Source: Phyto melanocephala
Lineage: Eukaryota > Arthropoda > Insecta > Diptera > Rhinophoridae
Assembly: GCA_941918925.1 (NCBI GenBank)
Contig: OW799233.1
Span: forward strand, 105,889,833 to 105,953,832
Direction: 5' to 3'
Length of the DNA stretch: 64,000 bases
Every line of letters begins with the position of its first letter. Position 1 is the first letter of the stretch. This document shows positions 35,235 through 46,869 of this stretch, one piece after another. The position numbers and the translations under genes are program-made. The notes under the pieces are model-generated. The model did not search any database. It was not told the DNA's origin and worked only from the letters and a program-made list of their open reading frames with translations.

Positions 35235-37067
35235 TTTTTTGTCATTCCGTTTGTAACACATCGAAATATCCATTTTAGACCCCATAAAGTATATATATTC
35301 TGAATCAGGGTGTGATTTGATGACGATCTAGCTATGTCCGTCCGTCTGTCCGTCTGTTGAAAGCACGATAGAGGTCGCACCGAAAAAGCTAGGGGGCTCA
35401 AGTTTTGCCAGAATCTTTCTTATCGACAGGGTTTGTTTGGTATTGAAAATGGCCTGAATCAGAATATCAGGAAGTGAGTTATAGCTCGTAATGCCAGAGT
35501 AGGTCGAAAAAACTGTGTCCTACGAACATCGAATAAAATGGTATTGTGTCCAAACGCATTAACGTACAGTCATGAAACTTCAAATATGTATTTCTCGAGT
35601 CAAAGCAATATCTCCTCCCAAAAATTGTTTACATCTATGCGTTAAAAAAGGAGTTATGGATAAAAATGTACGAAAATTTATACCGCGCAGTGTATTTTTC
35701 AGTATATTTTAAATTGAAAACCTAATAAAACGGACAAAATTAAATGTACGATCCTGAAATTTTGCACACTTTGCTTTTTGGTGAGAGGCTTTTTTGTAAC
35801 GGAAAATCAATGTGCTACGCCCACTTTTACGCCAACCTCCCATATAACGTTTTAACTGAAATTCATATAATTTCTCTATTAATAAAGATCTTGGAATAAT
35901 AAAGGACTATATTGAAATATCTGAATTGTACTCATTAGTTAAAATAACTTTGGCACGCCTACTATAACGCCCACTTTTCATGTTAACTACCGTTAATGAA
36001 ATTTAAAAGCTCATAAAACCGACAAAATTAGAGGTATGATTTGCTACATGTATCCTTCTAATCAATGAAATTGTTGTGCCAAAAAGTTTAGGTGACACGC
36101 CTATTTTAACGCCTACCTCCCATAAAACGGTTTATCTTAAATTCATGTAATTTCTCCATTGACAAAGTTTTTGGGAAAATAAAGGACTATATTGAAATAT
36201 ATAAGTTGTATTTATTGGCAAAAGCTTTATTGACACTCCTACTTTAACGCCCACTTTTACTAAAAGACTAAATTTACGAAAACATTTTACTATCATATCA
36301 AAGTTATTAAGGTTGGTTAAATTTTAAGGGCCGATGTTTATTTTAAATAAAACACAAATTATTTAAGAAATTATTATCATTTCTTTTTTAATGATAATCT
36401 TTGTATGGTTCAATTATGTATTTAACAAAATATCGGCCAAATGGCCCCCCATCCTTGGCGCAACTCCTCTATCTGATGGTCCAAATTTTCAATGACAATG
36501 TTGATGCTCAATTGTTGGGCATGATGATGAGTCGAGGTTGACTGCTCTTTTGCCAGACTATCGCAAAAAACAGCAAAAGTTCCCATTCAACGAACTAAGA
36601 AGGTATTCACAGATTTTCTAACATTTTATACAGGCCTGTTTTGCAGAAATTTAAATATTTTTTACAATTCTCCCGATTGTGGATGAATTTGAACGATTAT
36701 ATTGATCAAAACAATTACGAAGTGCACAATATGCATTTTGATTTGAAAGCCCATTTTTATAAAAAACGTGAATATTTTTAAAGCGTTGCTCATTTGCGTA
36801 TCTTTCCACGGGTCAAATTGAGTAAGTTTGAGATTGAGAAATGTCAAATGAAATGCAGAAAACTAATTTAAAGACTAGGTGTAGTTCGCCTTCAACATGA
36901 ACCCTTAAAATTTAACCACCCTCTACAAAGAAAGTGATACATATTTTATTATAAAGAGATTATTCCATAGCGATTAACAAAATAATAAATATTGTGCTTT
37001 AAATGTACACAAAATTGGTGGTGGGTATAAAAGATTCGGCACAGCCGAATATAGTGCTCTTACTTAT
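35235..37067 (+). mobile_element. Family B copy 2, 5'-truncated
   Basis: It starts abruptly at TTTTGTCATTCCGTTTGTAA, without the 5' hairpin, next to a TATA-rich run. It continues with CCCCATAAAGTATATATATT and a short GTCCG tract. It closes with GGTGGTGGGTATAAAAG, the hairpin ATTCGGC-ACA-GCCGAAT and CTCTTACTTA. A mariner remnant lies inside at 36310-36922. Confidence 0.8.
36310..36922 (-). mobile_element. Internally deleted mariner remnant inside family B copy 2
   Basis: The left end AGGTTGGTTAAATTTTAAGG and the right end, AATTTAACCACCCT, bound 613 bp. Minus-strand pieces read as transposase N-terminus, with blocks like KMGFQIKMHIVHFVIVLINI in one frame and an FRALRD-type reading in the adjacent one. 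Same position in the host element as at 55732-56343. Confidence 0.75.
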
Positions 37068-37130
37068 TTTCTAACAAATATTTAGTTTCAAATATATAAA
37101 GTATAAAATTGGGACGAAGCCTCATAAAAG

Positions 37131-37880
37131 CTACAATAAAAGGATTGTCTCATGCGTGGTATCATGCGTGGTATGACAGTGGAAACTATATAGCTGTAAC
37201 CACATGACTTCCAGATCCATGATGTCCAGTCTATGCCTCATGAACTCCGTCACTATGCTCCTGTTACAAATGCCGTTTACAATTGCTGCTATTTCAGCCT
37301 CATCGTCAAAAATATAGGTCTCAATCATGCAGCCTTTACAAGATCTGCACTAAACAGTACCACGTTCTGGGTGCATTTGTTTTCCATTGATTGCATGATT
37401 ATTTTCTGAACCCCCATTTCGACGATTTTGTGTATTCACAAAGCCATTTAGAAAACAAAGAATTACCGGCATTTTTCTTGGTCTGCTGTTTTTAGCTCCT
37501 GAGAAATTTAAATTTTGTAAACATAAAGGTGAAGAAAAGTCTTTTGTAAAAATTTGTCACGTAGTGCTTCGTGAAATTGAGAAGTGAAGAACGATGCCGA
37601 ATTGATATTTTTGGATTTCCGACAAAACTTCAGTTTACAACAGCTATGTTTTCAAGGGGCTGACGAGTACGTCAGCGTACTGTAGTCCTATTGTCCATAA
37701 CCGACCCCGTTTGTTCAAATTTTTTTATCACTGTTTGAATGGTTGACATATTAGGTGCACTTTCTTGACTGAAAATTCTTTAAAATCTGCACACCTTTCA
37801 AATTTTCGTAATAAGTTTTTACAATCATAATGCTTTGTTCTTTTGTAAAGCGCTAAATTTTTAATAATCGAAATAAAGGT
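37131..37880 (-). pseudogene. Decayed mariner-type transposase
   Basis: Minus-strand pieces in order from 37880 down give an N-terminal YKRTKHYDCKNLLRKFERC-like region near 37850-37790 and an arm reading VRSARR-type near 37650. The catalytic block follows, NGFVNTQNRRNGGSENNHAI near 37450-37390. Then come FDDEAEIAAIVNGICNRSIV and FMRHRLDIMDLEVMWLQ in 37328-37190. The end reads THDTTHETILLL. Frameshifted throughout, with no terminal repeats located. Confidence 0.75.
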
Positions 37881-38244
37881 ATGTGACAGTTGTCAAATTT
37901 TAGACTCAGTTAATATTTTAAATATATAGTCTCTAGTGCCCAAGAAATAAGTAAGAGTATATCCCTGTTTTCAGTTTGAATTAAATCAATTAAATTTATA
38001 AGTCATTAAATAATAAATCGATTTTCAAACAATTTTTTAACATAATAGTTAAGGCGTTTAAAGAACATTTAATTTTTACTAGTTAAACCACAGTTTAAAA
38101 CTTAATTAATGTGAAAGCCATACAAATCACTAAGCTCTATCTAAAAGCATATTATATCTGTGGCTTGGAGCTAAAAGGGCCAATGTCAAAATATTTACTT
38201 TTGAGAAAATTGGAGTTGAACTTTAACTTTTATAGGTGCTTTCA

Positions 38245-40184
38245 TACACAGTAAAAAGTTGTGGTTTAATTTTAAAACCAATTGGTTTTTATTTAAGACT
38301 ATTTAAGAATTAAATTTAAAATTAATTCCGAGATAGTTTATATGTTAAACCAAAAAAAGAAAAATCTAATTTTTTTAATGACTAGTTGGAATAGAAATAA
38401 AACCAAAAATTGAATTGAGACTTTTTATTAAAAAAAACAATTCCTAGTTTCTTACATGTAATACCGAAACAGGTATTAGGAATTTTTCTCATTTTATTTT
38501 ATTACTTTGAGTTTTATTATTATGCCTAAAAAGAATAAAAATCCTCTCTTAAAATAATTTTATTCCTTTAAGTTAAAAGACAATACTTTAAAAGGAATTA
38601 AAAATATATGTTTGAAAAAGAAACCCCAAAAAAAGACATGAACGTGCTTGTTTTGGTTTAAAAACAACACCTGAAAATAATTATAACTCTCTCTTTTTAA
38701 AATTAAAGCCAATAAAGGTATTAAAGTAATACATTCAAAAACCATGCGCTTGAAAAATGCTTATTCATACAAACAAAGTGTGAGGAAAAAGTTATAAATG
38801 TATGTGAAAATAAAAAGTGGTGGAAAATTTTCTATTATTAAAATTTGTGATGCAGAAAGCGAGGAATTCTCTCCAAATGGAATATTAATTTCAAGGAAGT
38901 ATTGTCCACAAGCCATAATTTTACTTATTACATCATATTTGTCTCTTAAACTTTAATTATTAACACACCAAATTTAGAAATAGATGGAAGAGAGCTGCAT
39001 TTCAAGGATCGCGACGGTGCCAAAATAGAATTTGATGACCTGTTAGGAATTATTTTGCAATATAAGTGCAGCAGCAGTTTTTTATAGAGTTTTGCTTAGA
39101 CGGAGAAACAGTTTTAGTCAGTAGACAGTTTTATAACTTCTGAAGAGGTACCTTGTAAAAAAAATACTCGCTATTATTATCTAATTGACTTCCTTTTTAT
39201 TGAAGGTACACACACCGATTGAAAAGTACAATTTTGGATCTCACCAGCCAACTATTATTGCAGTTGGAGAAAAGAAATCTTCTATATCCCAATATTTTAA
39301 AAGTTTAGATGGAAAATTCATTAACTTACCTCATAATTTTAACCTCTGTCAGGTATCCGATTTGTACTTTAAGTCTTTTTATATATTTAATATTGAATTT
39401 GACATAACTTTGGCCAATTTTTTGCGCTTTTTTGCAAAGTTCGTATACAATATTGACCTCTAAAAGACGACCAGCACAAGACTGCTTGAAGTCCATTCGA
39501 AGTTTCAAAATAAATTTAAAACATTGCTTCAATGTTAATACCTTAATATTATAAACTCAGTTATTTAATTTTACGTTACACAGGAATCATTTAATTTTTA
39601 ATCAAACCTGAAAAATTTTTGCTTTATTTGTGACCGAAAATTTAATTTAAGGCAATAATTTAGAACTAATTTGAAAATAAAAGAACAATTATAAAATGCA
39701 ATGAAATTTTTTTAATTTATTTTCAGAAGTTAAATTTTACGAAAAAAAGTGTTAATTTTAGCTCTACCTAGGTTAAAAGCAACACTTGTTTAGCATAGAA
39801 TTTATTCAGTGCGATATTGAAAATTACACTATTTCAAGAATACAGTTTATTCCGGATGTAATTAATCCAATTCCTTTCTATAATCAAAATAACACCTCAT
39901 TCGGTGTGGAAATTACTTTATATGGTATTACATTAATTCTCGTCAAGTATTATTTATGTAATATTTTAGTTTAATTGTAATACCAAAAAAAGTATAAAAT
40001 GTAATAAATATCAGTGTTATTTTAATGCTCTGAAAAATTGAGTAAAAAGTAATGCCCTCTCATTGTCTCTTATTCAATCTCTTTATAATTATGCTATACT
40101 GGAGTTAATTTTAATCTTTTTTGACTTTGTTATATATACACACCGGCTTGGTGTTACAATTAATCCCAAATTTTTTACTGTGTA
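38245..40184. mobile_element. 1.9-kb DNA element with TACACAGTAAAAA ends
   Basis: TACACAGTAAAAA at 38245-38257 is matched by TTTTTACTGTGTA at 40172-40184. The interior is A/T-rich and carries a decayed coding segment (38995-39463). The TIR resembles the shorter MITE at 32215. Superfamily not assigned. Confidence 0.6.
38995..39463 (+). pseudogene. Decayed coding segment in a DNA element, function unknown
   Basis: Two pieces look protein-like. The first is EIDGRELHFKDRDGAKIEFD, about 38978-39090. The second is a 92-codon frame at 39185-39463 containing SHQPTIIAVG, KSLDGKFINL and DLYFKSFYIFNIEFDITLAN. An acceptor-like TTTTTATTGAAG precedes the second near 39205, so an intron between them is possible. 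The combination recalls uncharacterised proteins that I associate with animal transposon-linked gene families, but I cannot name a family with confidence. The first piece runs into a stop at about 39090. Treated as a relic. Confidence 0.4.
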
Positions 40185-40346
40185 GTGACATTGGGCAGCA
40201 TTTTATTTATGAAGCTGTTCTGGGTTAAGTATGACATTAGCTGTTTTACCATAATGAATTAGAGCAAGAAAACATATCTAATGCAATGATTAACTCAAAA
40301 GTGCAAAAAAGTGACATTTACCCTTTTAGTTCCAAGCCACAGATAT

Positions 40347-41795
40347 TTATATGAAAAAAAAAAATAATATTCGGCTAAGAGTATTTCCCATTACCAAACA
40401 AAAATCTTTAAACAATTTTATGAGCACATTTCTACCTTCATCAAATATAATATCTAACAGAAGCATAGGTTACAGACATATGTTACCAATTTCAGCTTGT
40501 GCGAAATATTTACTGTTTTTAGAGTTATTAATGACACATGAAACGGGTTTTGAAAATTTCGGTAAAATATTTATATTAATTATGCAAACAAAGTTTAGTT
40601 ATCGCAGGTCAATGCATTTATAAACTACAGCAATTAATTGCTTTTCACACTGTACTTATTTTGATGACTGGCATTTAACAAAAAAGCGTAAGTGCGATAA
40701 ATCTAGACTTTTTACAACATCTGATGAAACCAGAATAAATAGTTAACAGGAACATTTCGCCATGCAACTAAAGAAATAACGAATTTAATAAACAAAAAAT
40801 ATATCAAGTAAATTTGCCATATTCCAACGGCCAAAAAAGAAAGAAGAACAACTTAATAAGTAACTACAATAGAATAACAATTCAGTTACCAAAAAAAGAG
40901 AATGAAGGCAAAGTGAAAAGAAAAACTTCGTAACAGACTACAAAGTAAAACGTTTACATTGACAACTAAAGCCAATGACAAGCGGTTTACAACAATATTG
41001 TTCAAGTAGTTTAATTTTTTTTTATTATTATTATTTTCATCTCTTTAAGTTTTCACTAAAGTGTTCAATAATAAATACATTGCCAGAAAAAAAAAACACT
41101 CACCCACTCTCACACTCTCATCATCACATAAGAATTGTTATATTAAGAAAAACATAGAAACATACATTTTACACTTGAGAGAAACGTAAAAAATATAAAA
41201 TAAGAAAAAACTAACAGACACTGACTAGTGCAGATGGCTGGCTGACTTGTCGACACTAATGTTGGCAAATTAGTTGGAAAAGCTAACAAGCCAAGAAAAA
41301 AATCTCTAGAAACAAAAGCCTGCCAGGATATTTAATGAATACATTGTGCGCTACAGTCACACGTACAGATGAGAACAAAAGAAGTTTTTTTTGCGCTTTG
41401 CTTTTTTTTTTGTATGCCAATTTAAACGACAACTATTGGCATGACCTTACTGAAACATGTTAATACTAAAGACTTTCGAAGAAAAAAAATATAACAAGTA
41501 AAACAGTAATTTCTTCAAATTCTGACAAAAACACAATGGGCTTAGAAAATTCTTCTTAGAATAAAGGTTTTGATGTAAGAAAAAAATGTTTTTTTAAATT
41601 TTGTTTTAACTATTGTCTTTAAATATAAAATCGGATCAAATAAATGTTTTTTATTTATTCAAAAAAACAATACCTTTTAAAAGTTTACTTATTGGTTAAC
41701 ATTTACGAAAATCAAAAGGATTGAGATGCCTTCCGCTTCTTAACCTAATGGAGCTGAATCCAAAAAAATGCAAATACATGTGTTTCTTTATTATG
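40347..41795. other. AT-rich stretch, nothing recognised
   Basis: The frame at 40351-40623 has no known domain. A pyrimidine/CA-rich patch lies near 41095-41135. No element ends were seen. Confidence 0.5.
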
Positions 41796-41799
41796 TCTT

Positions 41800-42235
41800 A
41801 AACGGTCATACTCTGGACAGACTCAAAGCCGACCTTAGAATTTTACTATATTCTATATTTTACTATATTTACAAAGAACGTGCAATACTTGGATTTATAA
41901 AACGCTGGGCAAAATAGTTTAAGGCCCATTCTTGAGTATGGTTTAATTATTTTGGGATCCAACGTATAATGTTTACAACAATGGCATTGAATCTGTACAA
42001 AAACAATTCCTGTTTTTTTGTCTGCGAGGCCTTAACTGGAATCCATTATACATGCCGCCTTATACTAGTAGACTTGCTCTTATAAAGCTGCCAAGGCTAA
42101 AAGGAACGATGCTAAATGTCACGTTTGTTCTCAACTTAATAAGGGGAAATGTATGCTCTAATTTCTTGATTTCGAATATCTCTTTAAATGTACCATCTCG
42201 TTCTACACGTTAATATCTGCAAAGAACAATGTCTA
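41800..42235 (+). pseudogene. Non-LTR reverse transcriptase C-terminal fragment
   Basis: Plus-strand pieces read LGFIKRWAK near 41885-41920, then RPILEYGLIILGS near 41925-41965. Next are GIESVQKQFLFFCLRGLNWN and MPPYTSRLALIKLPRLKGTM near 41985-42115, and a VTFVLNLIRGN end. This order is the thumb/connection region downstream of the catalytic site in Jockey-type retrotransposons. Frameshifts and a small deletion are present. It abuts the antisense mariner fragment that follows. Confidence 0.75.
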
Positions 42236-42271
42236 ACGGAGTCGTATCACATGATCACCATTCACAAACTG

Positions 42272-42800
42272 TTAAGCTGACCTCATTTTCGAAGAGAAGT
42301 ACGGGCCGATAACGCTGTCAACCCGTAAACTGCAACAAACAGTTACTTTTTGAGAAAGTCTCGGCTTTTCAACAATCACTTGTGTATTTTTATTTGCTAA
42401 AATGCTACAACTCTTCTTATAAACGAATCCATTGAGATGAAAGTCTGTGTCGCTACTGAAGATGATTTTCTTGGTAAAGACTCCATTCAATTCTATGTAT
42501 TCAACTAACAATTTGGCGTATTGACGACGCTTAAAATGATTAGTAGGCCTTAGCTCTTGAGTTAATTGTACCTTGTAAACATATAAATTCAAATCCTAAT
42601 TCAAAATTCACATCAGTGAAATTTCTGAGATGTTCATTTGTTGAGCACAAGGAATAGTCAAGATTGACAGCTCTTCTGCCACACTATTGCTAACAAAAGC
42701 ATTCATTCCCACAGAACACATTGGGTGAGAATGCACAGGTTCTTGACAATAAAGGCGAGACGGTTCGTTAGGTTTAACTGATGTTTTATAGACTTTCAAT
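42272..42800 (-). pseudogene. Decayed mariner-type transposase
   Basis: The minus-strand frame 42592-42272 encodes YKVQLTQELRPTNHFKRRQY, then KKIIFSSDTDFHLNGFVYKK and TQVIVEKPRLSQKVTVCCSL. These are the linker and the first part of the catalytic core, with the catalytic Asp inside SSDTDFHL. The preceding N-terminal part (42799-42608) is in a different frame. The C-terminal half is absent. Confidence 0.87.
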
Positions 42801-42814
42801 ATTTTTTTACATCA

Positions 42815-42931
42815 AATTAACTTATCGCAGAATAAACAAACTGAATTTTTGACCTCAAAGGAACTAAAGGGCTTCTGTAAGTAATATTATTTGCTTGTGT
42901 AGATTATTAGAATCAACTTTTTGTTTATTAT
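42815..42931 (-). repeat. Fragment related to the 53-59 kb foldback element arm
   Basis: TATCGCAGAATAA..GAATTTTTGACCTC..CTTCTGTAAGT matches the complement of the foldback arm near 53200-53270 with scattered differences. The Harbinger element at 42932 interrupts it. Confidence 0.5.
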
Positions 42932-43249
42932 CACCCCAATTCTAAATATTCCCAGGGAAATGAATTCCCCGGGAATACATTTTTCCCGCGAATAAAATTC
43001 CCCTATTCTAAACAGTCGGGAAAGGGAATAACAAGGGAGAGAGAATTTTACATTTTCGAAGTCAGCTGTTTGCTTTTGCTGTTTTGTTTTGACAAAATAT
43101 TTGCTAATAATTTTTAGCGTAAAAAGTGAATATTCGTAAATAATAAAAAAAAATTGTTAAAAGTGAACAAAAATGTTTAGTGTAGCGTTGATAATAATAA
43201 TAGCTGAAGCAGAAAACTCTGAAGCACAAGAATAAGCCAAGGGTAGAAA

Positions 43250-44212
43250 GGAAAATGTTAAGTGACGCCAGCAACCCACTTGAGTTGCCGCACACTTTGT
43301 AAATTTTACTTTTGGAAGGTTAGAATCTGTTGGACGTGTTAAGGTATTCAGCCCAAACGTAAGTCCTTTGCAATTTCTTCAATCGTGAAATTAAGTGCGA
43401 CTTTCTGCTTCTTTGCTTGAAGGTTTGTACCAAACGGGTATTGGTAAAGATTACGGTGTGTCTGTGGCTCAATGTAGTGTTAGCAAAGTTCTGGCAGAAG
43501 TTATTAATATATAAGGAACATTTACGCCCAATGTAGACAACTTTCTGCAGAACGGAAGTGCAAAAAACGGAAAGTTGCGTTAGCTCTTTATGTGAAGTAT
43601 GGCATTCCAAACGTTATTGGATGTGTTGACGGAACTCAAAAAATTAAAGGTCTGTGATCATGAGCTGAGGATTCAGTACGTTGATGCCTCACATCCCGGA
43701 GCGTGTCACGATTCATTTATTTGGAATTCTGGCGAATTGCGTGGTCACCTTGAACAAGAATACCTTAGAGGTGGCAGCAATTATTGGCTTCTTGGTAAAG
43801 TTTTGAATGATAACAGACAATTCATAAATTAAACGTGCATTTTTTCTAGGAGGCTTAAAGATACCCATAGGATGAGTCTGTTGAAATAAAATTTACTCCA
43901 AGTGTTGAAATTTGGTTGAACGCATTAAAAAATAGATGGAGGTGCATTCTTGGTGCTAGACAGCTGCACTACGCTCCAAAAAAGGCTGCTAAAATAACAA
44001 AATTTTGCTGTGCGTTGCAAAAAATCTGCATTCATTTTAAATGCAATGCTGAAGTAAACGATGTAGGAAATTTAGATGATTTGAGCGCTCAGGATAATGA
44101 TGTGGTATCCTTAGACTCACCACAATATTTATACATTGCCCAAAATATTAGAAAATATAATATAAAAATATTAGAACAAATATTGCGAATAATCTCTAAT
44201 AAATTTCTGTAA
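43250..44212 (+). pseudogene. PIF/Harbinger (HARBI1-like) transposase, broken
   Basis: The nuclease would cut and integrate the element; in this family it works with a separate MADF/Myb-like protein, not seen here. Visible parts in order: a helix-turn-helix-like piece GKDYGVSVAQCSVSKV (about 43450-43497), then KYGIPNVIGCVDGTQKIKG with the first catalytic Asp (about 43593-43650). Next is IQYVDASHPGACHDSFIWNS with the second Asp (43683-43742), in a different frame. The region YWLLGKVLND (43782 on) stands where the third acidic block, usually GDxGY, is expected; it is damaged. The last piece is NALKNRWRCILGARQLHYAP with AAKI and ALQKICIHF (43919-44040). Frameshifts separate the pieces. Confidence 0.85.
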
Positions 44213-44570
44213 TAAAGCCATTTCTTATTTATGTACATATATACATTTTTTAAATAAATATAACATTTTATTAAAAAAATTTAAAAACTTCAAAAATTAA
44301 AAAAAAAGATAAATTAAAATTATTTTAAAACTAAAAAACAATTTACTATTCTGCTTCCTGTTTGTTGTTTTTATCCTAAAAGTAACAATAAATTACAATA
44401 TTTATCGCAATTTTTATAAAAAAAATATTAAATACTTAAATTTTTGTCACAACTCTCTTTGAATTTGTTGGCGAATTTTTTCCCAAAAATTGTTATTACA
44501 TTCTCCCTTTAATTACCTTTCATAATACCTACTTTTTTCCCAGGGAACAATTTCCCAATTTCGAAGTTCA

Positions 44571-44685
44571 TTTAGAATAAGGGAAAAGGGAAAGGGAACG
44601 AATTTCCCCGGGAGAAATTATTTAGAATAGGGGAACAGGGAATAGGGAAACAATTCCCAGGGAATTGTTATTTAGAATTGGGGTG
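44571..44685. repeat. 50-bp tandem units forming the Harbinger right end
   Basis: TTTAGAAT(A/T) recurs at 44571, 44621 and 44671, an exact 50-bp spacing. Each is followed by GGGGAA/GGGAAAAGGG sequence. The last unit ends in the terminal inverted repeat itself. Confidence 0.8.
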
Positions 44686-44689
44686 TAAA

Positions 44690-45765
44690 TATTCTTGAAA
44701 TTAACCAATATTTTTGGGTGGCAACATCTTTTTATCTTGTTAAATAACACAACGTATTTTTTGCCGCTTAATACCCTTTGTTATTGCTTTATTCATTTTA
44801 TTTTTCTATGTATGTGTGTACATATATAAAGCAAAAAAAGTAACAATGTATTAAAGTATGCTTGAAAATATTCTTTACTTATTATATAGTAACAAAGTAT
44901 TCATAAGCCGGTCAATTATTTGTATAATAAAGATTAAATTATTTTCTTTTACAGTTTGAAATAATGGTATTTATTTCTATTTTATTCCATCTTGTGTATT
45001 TATGCTGAAAGGAAGGGAACTGGAATGTATTTCTCTTCTACTGGTCCAATGTTACATGCACTCATTTAATGAGCATTTTACTCGTACATATTTTATGTTT
45101 TAACTTGAATTTTTTGCTTGTGATCATTTCTTCACTTCCACTTAATTAGTTAATAAATGATTGAAGAAATTATGTCTAGACGTGACGGAAATTTTCGATA
45201 AGAAATGCTACATTTTTTGGTCTTTTTCTTCTTGTTTAACAAACCAAAAGTGAATCTGTTGTTATATATTTATTTGGTTTAGATTTCATTTTCAAGGATG
45301 TGAAATACAACAACAATTTTATTGCCTATGTAGTATTTGTTTAAGATTTTCTTTGTTTGTACTTAAAATTCCAATTGTTGGTGCCTTTTATTGTGTATTT
45401 TAAATTATACGTGTCTTGAATTAAATTTTTATTGTTTTGTTAAAATCTTAAGGTCATTACAGTACACGAGTTTAAGTAATTTAAACCCTTGCGTTTGTAT
45501 AAAATTTAAGAGTAAAATAAGACCAACTGCTTCAAAACTAGTAAAGTCGCAAAGTTCGGCTATGTCGAGGATTTTAAACGCACTACAAATATTGAACAGT
45601 AGAGTTCCTAAATTAAAAAAAGAAACAAAACTTTGAATGAAGAAATCTGCCGTTTATGGTAGGTCAACCTTATTATAATTATATTTTTTATATTAATCAA
45701 CATATAAAAATTTTACAGTTAATCTTATAGTAGAAAACAGTAATGAAAGACAGAAACAGGTATAC
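44690..45765. other. AT-rich stretch, nothing recognised
   Basis: The frame at 45391-45636 has no known domain. The first bases may continue the foldback-arm relic interrupted by the Harbinger element. Confidence 0.5.
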
Positions 45766-45769
45766 ACGT

Positions 45770-46860
45770 AAGTATTGCAGTTCAGAAGCTTTTTCAGATT
45801 TCTTCTAGTTGCAGCAACATTATCAGTGAAGTCGATGTTTACATTGAACTTAATTATCTCAGCAAAAATTCTTCTAAATGGATCAGCGGTTATAAAAGAT
45901 CTAAGCTTTCTTTTGGGAACATTGATACATATTTTATGTTAAAGATATTAATTTATTTACCTTGAATTGGATTTAGGACTAATGCAATATTGGAAACTAT
46001 TCTTTGGCTTTGTAGATTTGGGAGCGGTAAGTTTATATAAAGATTTCAATGAATCTTGCGAAGGCAGAAGAACAAAAGTTGAACTTAGTTAGGTTCTTAA
46101 ATATACACATCATATTGGGGATACCGAGTTACTGATCCATATTCAAGCAAAGCTGAAAGGTAAGGTAAAGTGATGTGAATAATTTTTTTTTTTACACAAG
46201 GATCATTAAATTTCTTAGCCCAATACCTAATTAAACGTAATACCCCATTAGATTTATTTACTATTAATATTATATGTGAGTTGAAAATTATTTTTGCAAC
46301 AAATAGAATTTCAAGCTCCAAAACGTATCAACAACATTTAATTTAAAGCCACTTAGAAAGTAAACATTTTAATCGGGTTAATATCTGCAGAAAGATATAA
46401 ATTTGAATATTGTTTAATTCAATTTCATAAGATTTAGCGTACACCATTTAAAGAAATTATTCAAATCAGTTTGGTTATGAAAACTCATTTGTAATCCATT
46501 AGTAAAGCTTAACGTCAATAGCAAACATTTAATTATTGCTGTTGAATAGTTTTTGGAAGACCAACAATAAAAACATGATGGGGCCGAGATGATTTCCCAG
46601 TGGAATACTAGTAGTAACTTTCAAATATTTTGATAAACAGTCGTTATTCAAAACACATTGACTTCGATTGTCTAAATAGGACCTAATCCTCTTTAAAAGG
46701 CTAAACGGAAATCCGAAGGCATTGAGCTTCCGTAACAATAAATCGTGGTTAACCTCGTCGGAAACTTTGCTTAAGTCAGTACTATAGTATATTACAAATA
46801 TTTTTTTTTGATTTAATGTACTGTTTATTTTTTTTAAGGCTAAGACATTTAAAAATCAAA
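45770..46860 (-). pseudogene. Non-LTR reverse transcriptase relic (Jockey-like)
   Basis: On the minus strand, 46738-46529 encodes LRKLNAFGFPFSLLKRIRSY and the product continues as LDNRSQCVLNN and VTTSIPLGNHLGPIMFLLLV (norm VTSGVPQGSHLGPLLF). Just upstream (46790-46740) is STDLSKVSDEVNHDLLLRKL, the first catalytic-Asp motif. Downstream, 46321-46097 encodes KSNGVLRLIRYWAKKFNDPC and LPYLSALLEYGSVTRYPQYD. The FxDD-type second catalytic motif has been lost in the gap between these pieces. A further C-terminal remnant extends to about 45770. Confidence 0.8.
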
Positions 46861-46869
46861 GAAATTACT

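Larger units (their letters stand above)
38154..40346. mobile_element. Outer element with ATATCTGTGGCTTGGA ends
   Basis: ATATCTGTGGCTTGGAGCTA (38154) matches the complement of the right end at 40327-40346 with one difference. The similarity extends inward through AAAAGGG..AATGTCA and ACTTTTGAG. It contains the TACACAGTAAAAA element. No target duplication is clear. Without the insert it would be about 250 bp. Confidence 0.65.
42932..44685 (+). mobile_element. PIF/Harbinger-type DNA transposon
   Basis: The ends CACCCCAATTCTAAAT (42932-42947) and its perfect complement (44670-44685) bound a 1.75-kb element. The flanking trinucleotides are TAT and TAA, a 2/3 match to the 3-bp duplication usual for Harbinger. 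It carries a broken transposase (43250-44212) and GGGAA-rich subterminal repeats at both ends. Confidence 0.85.
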
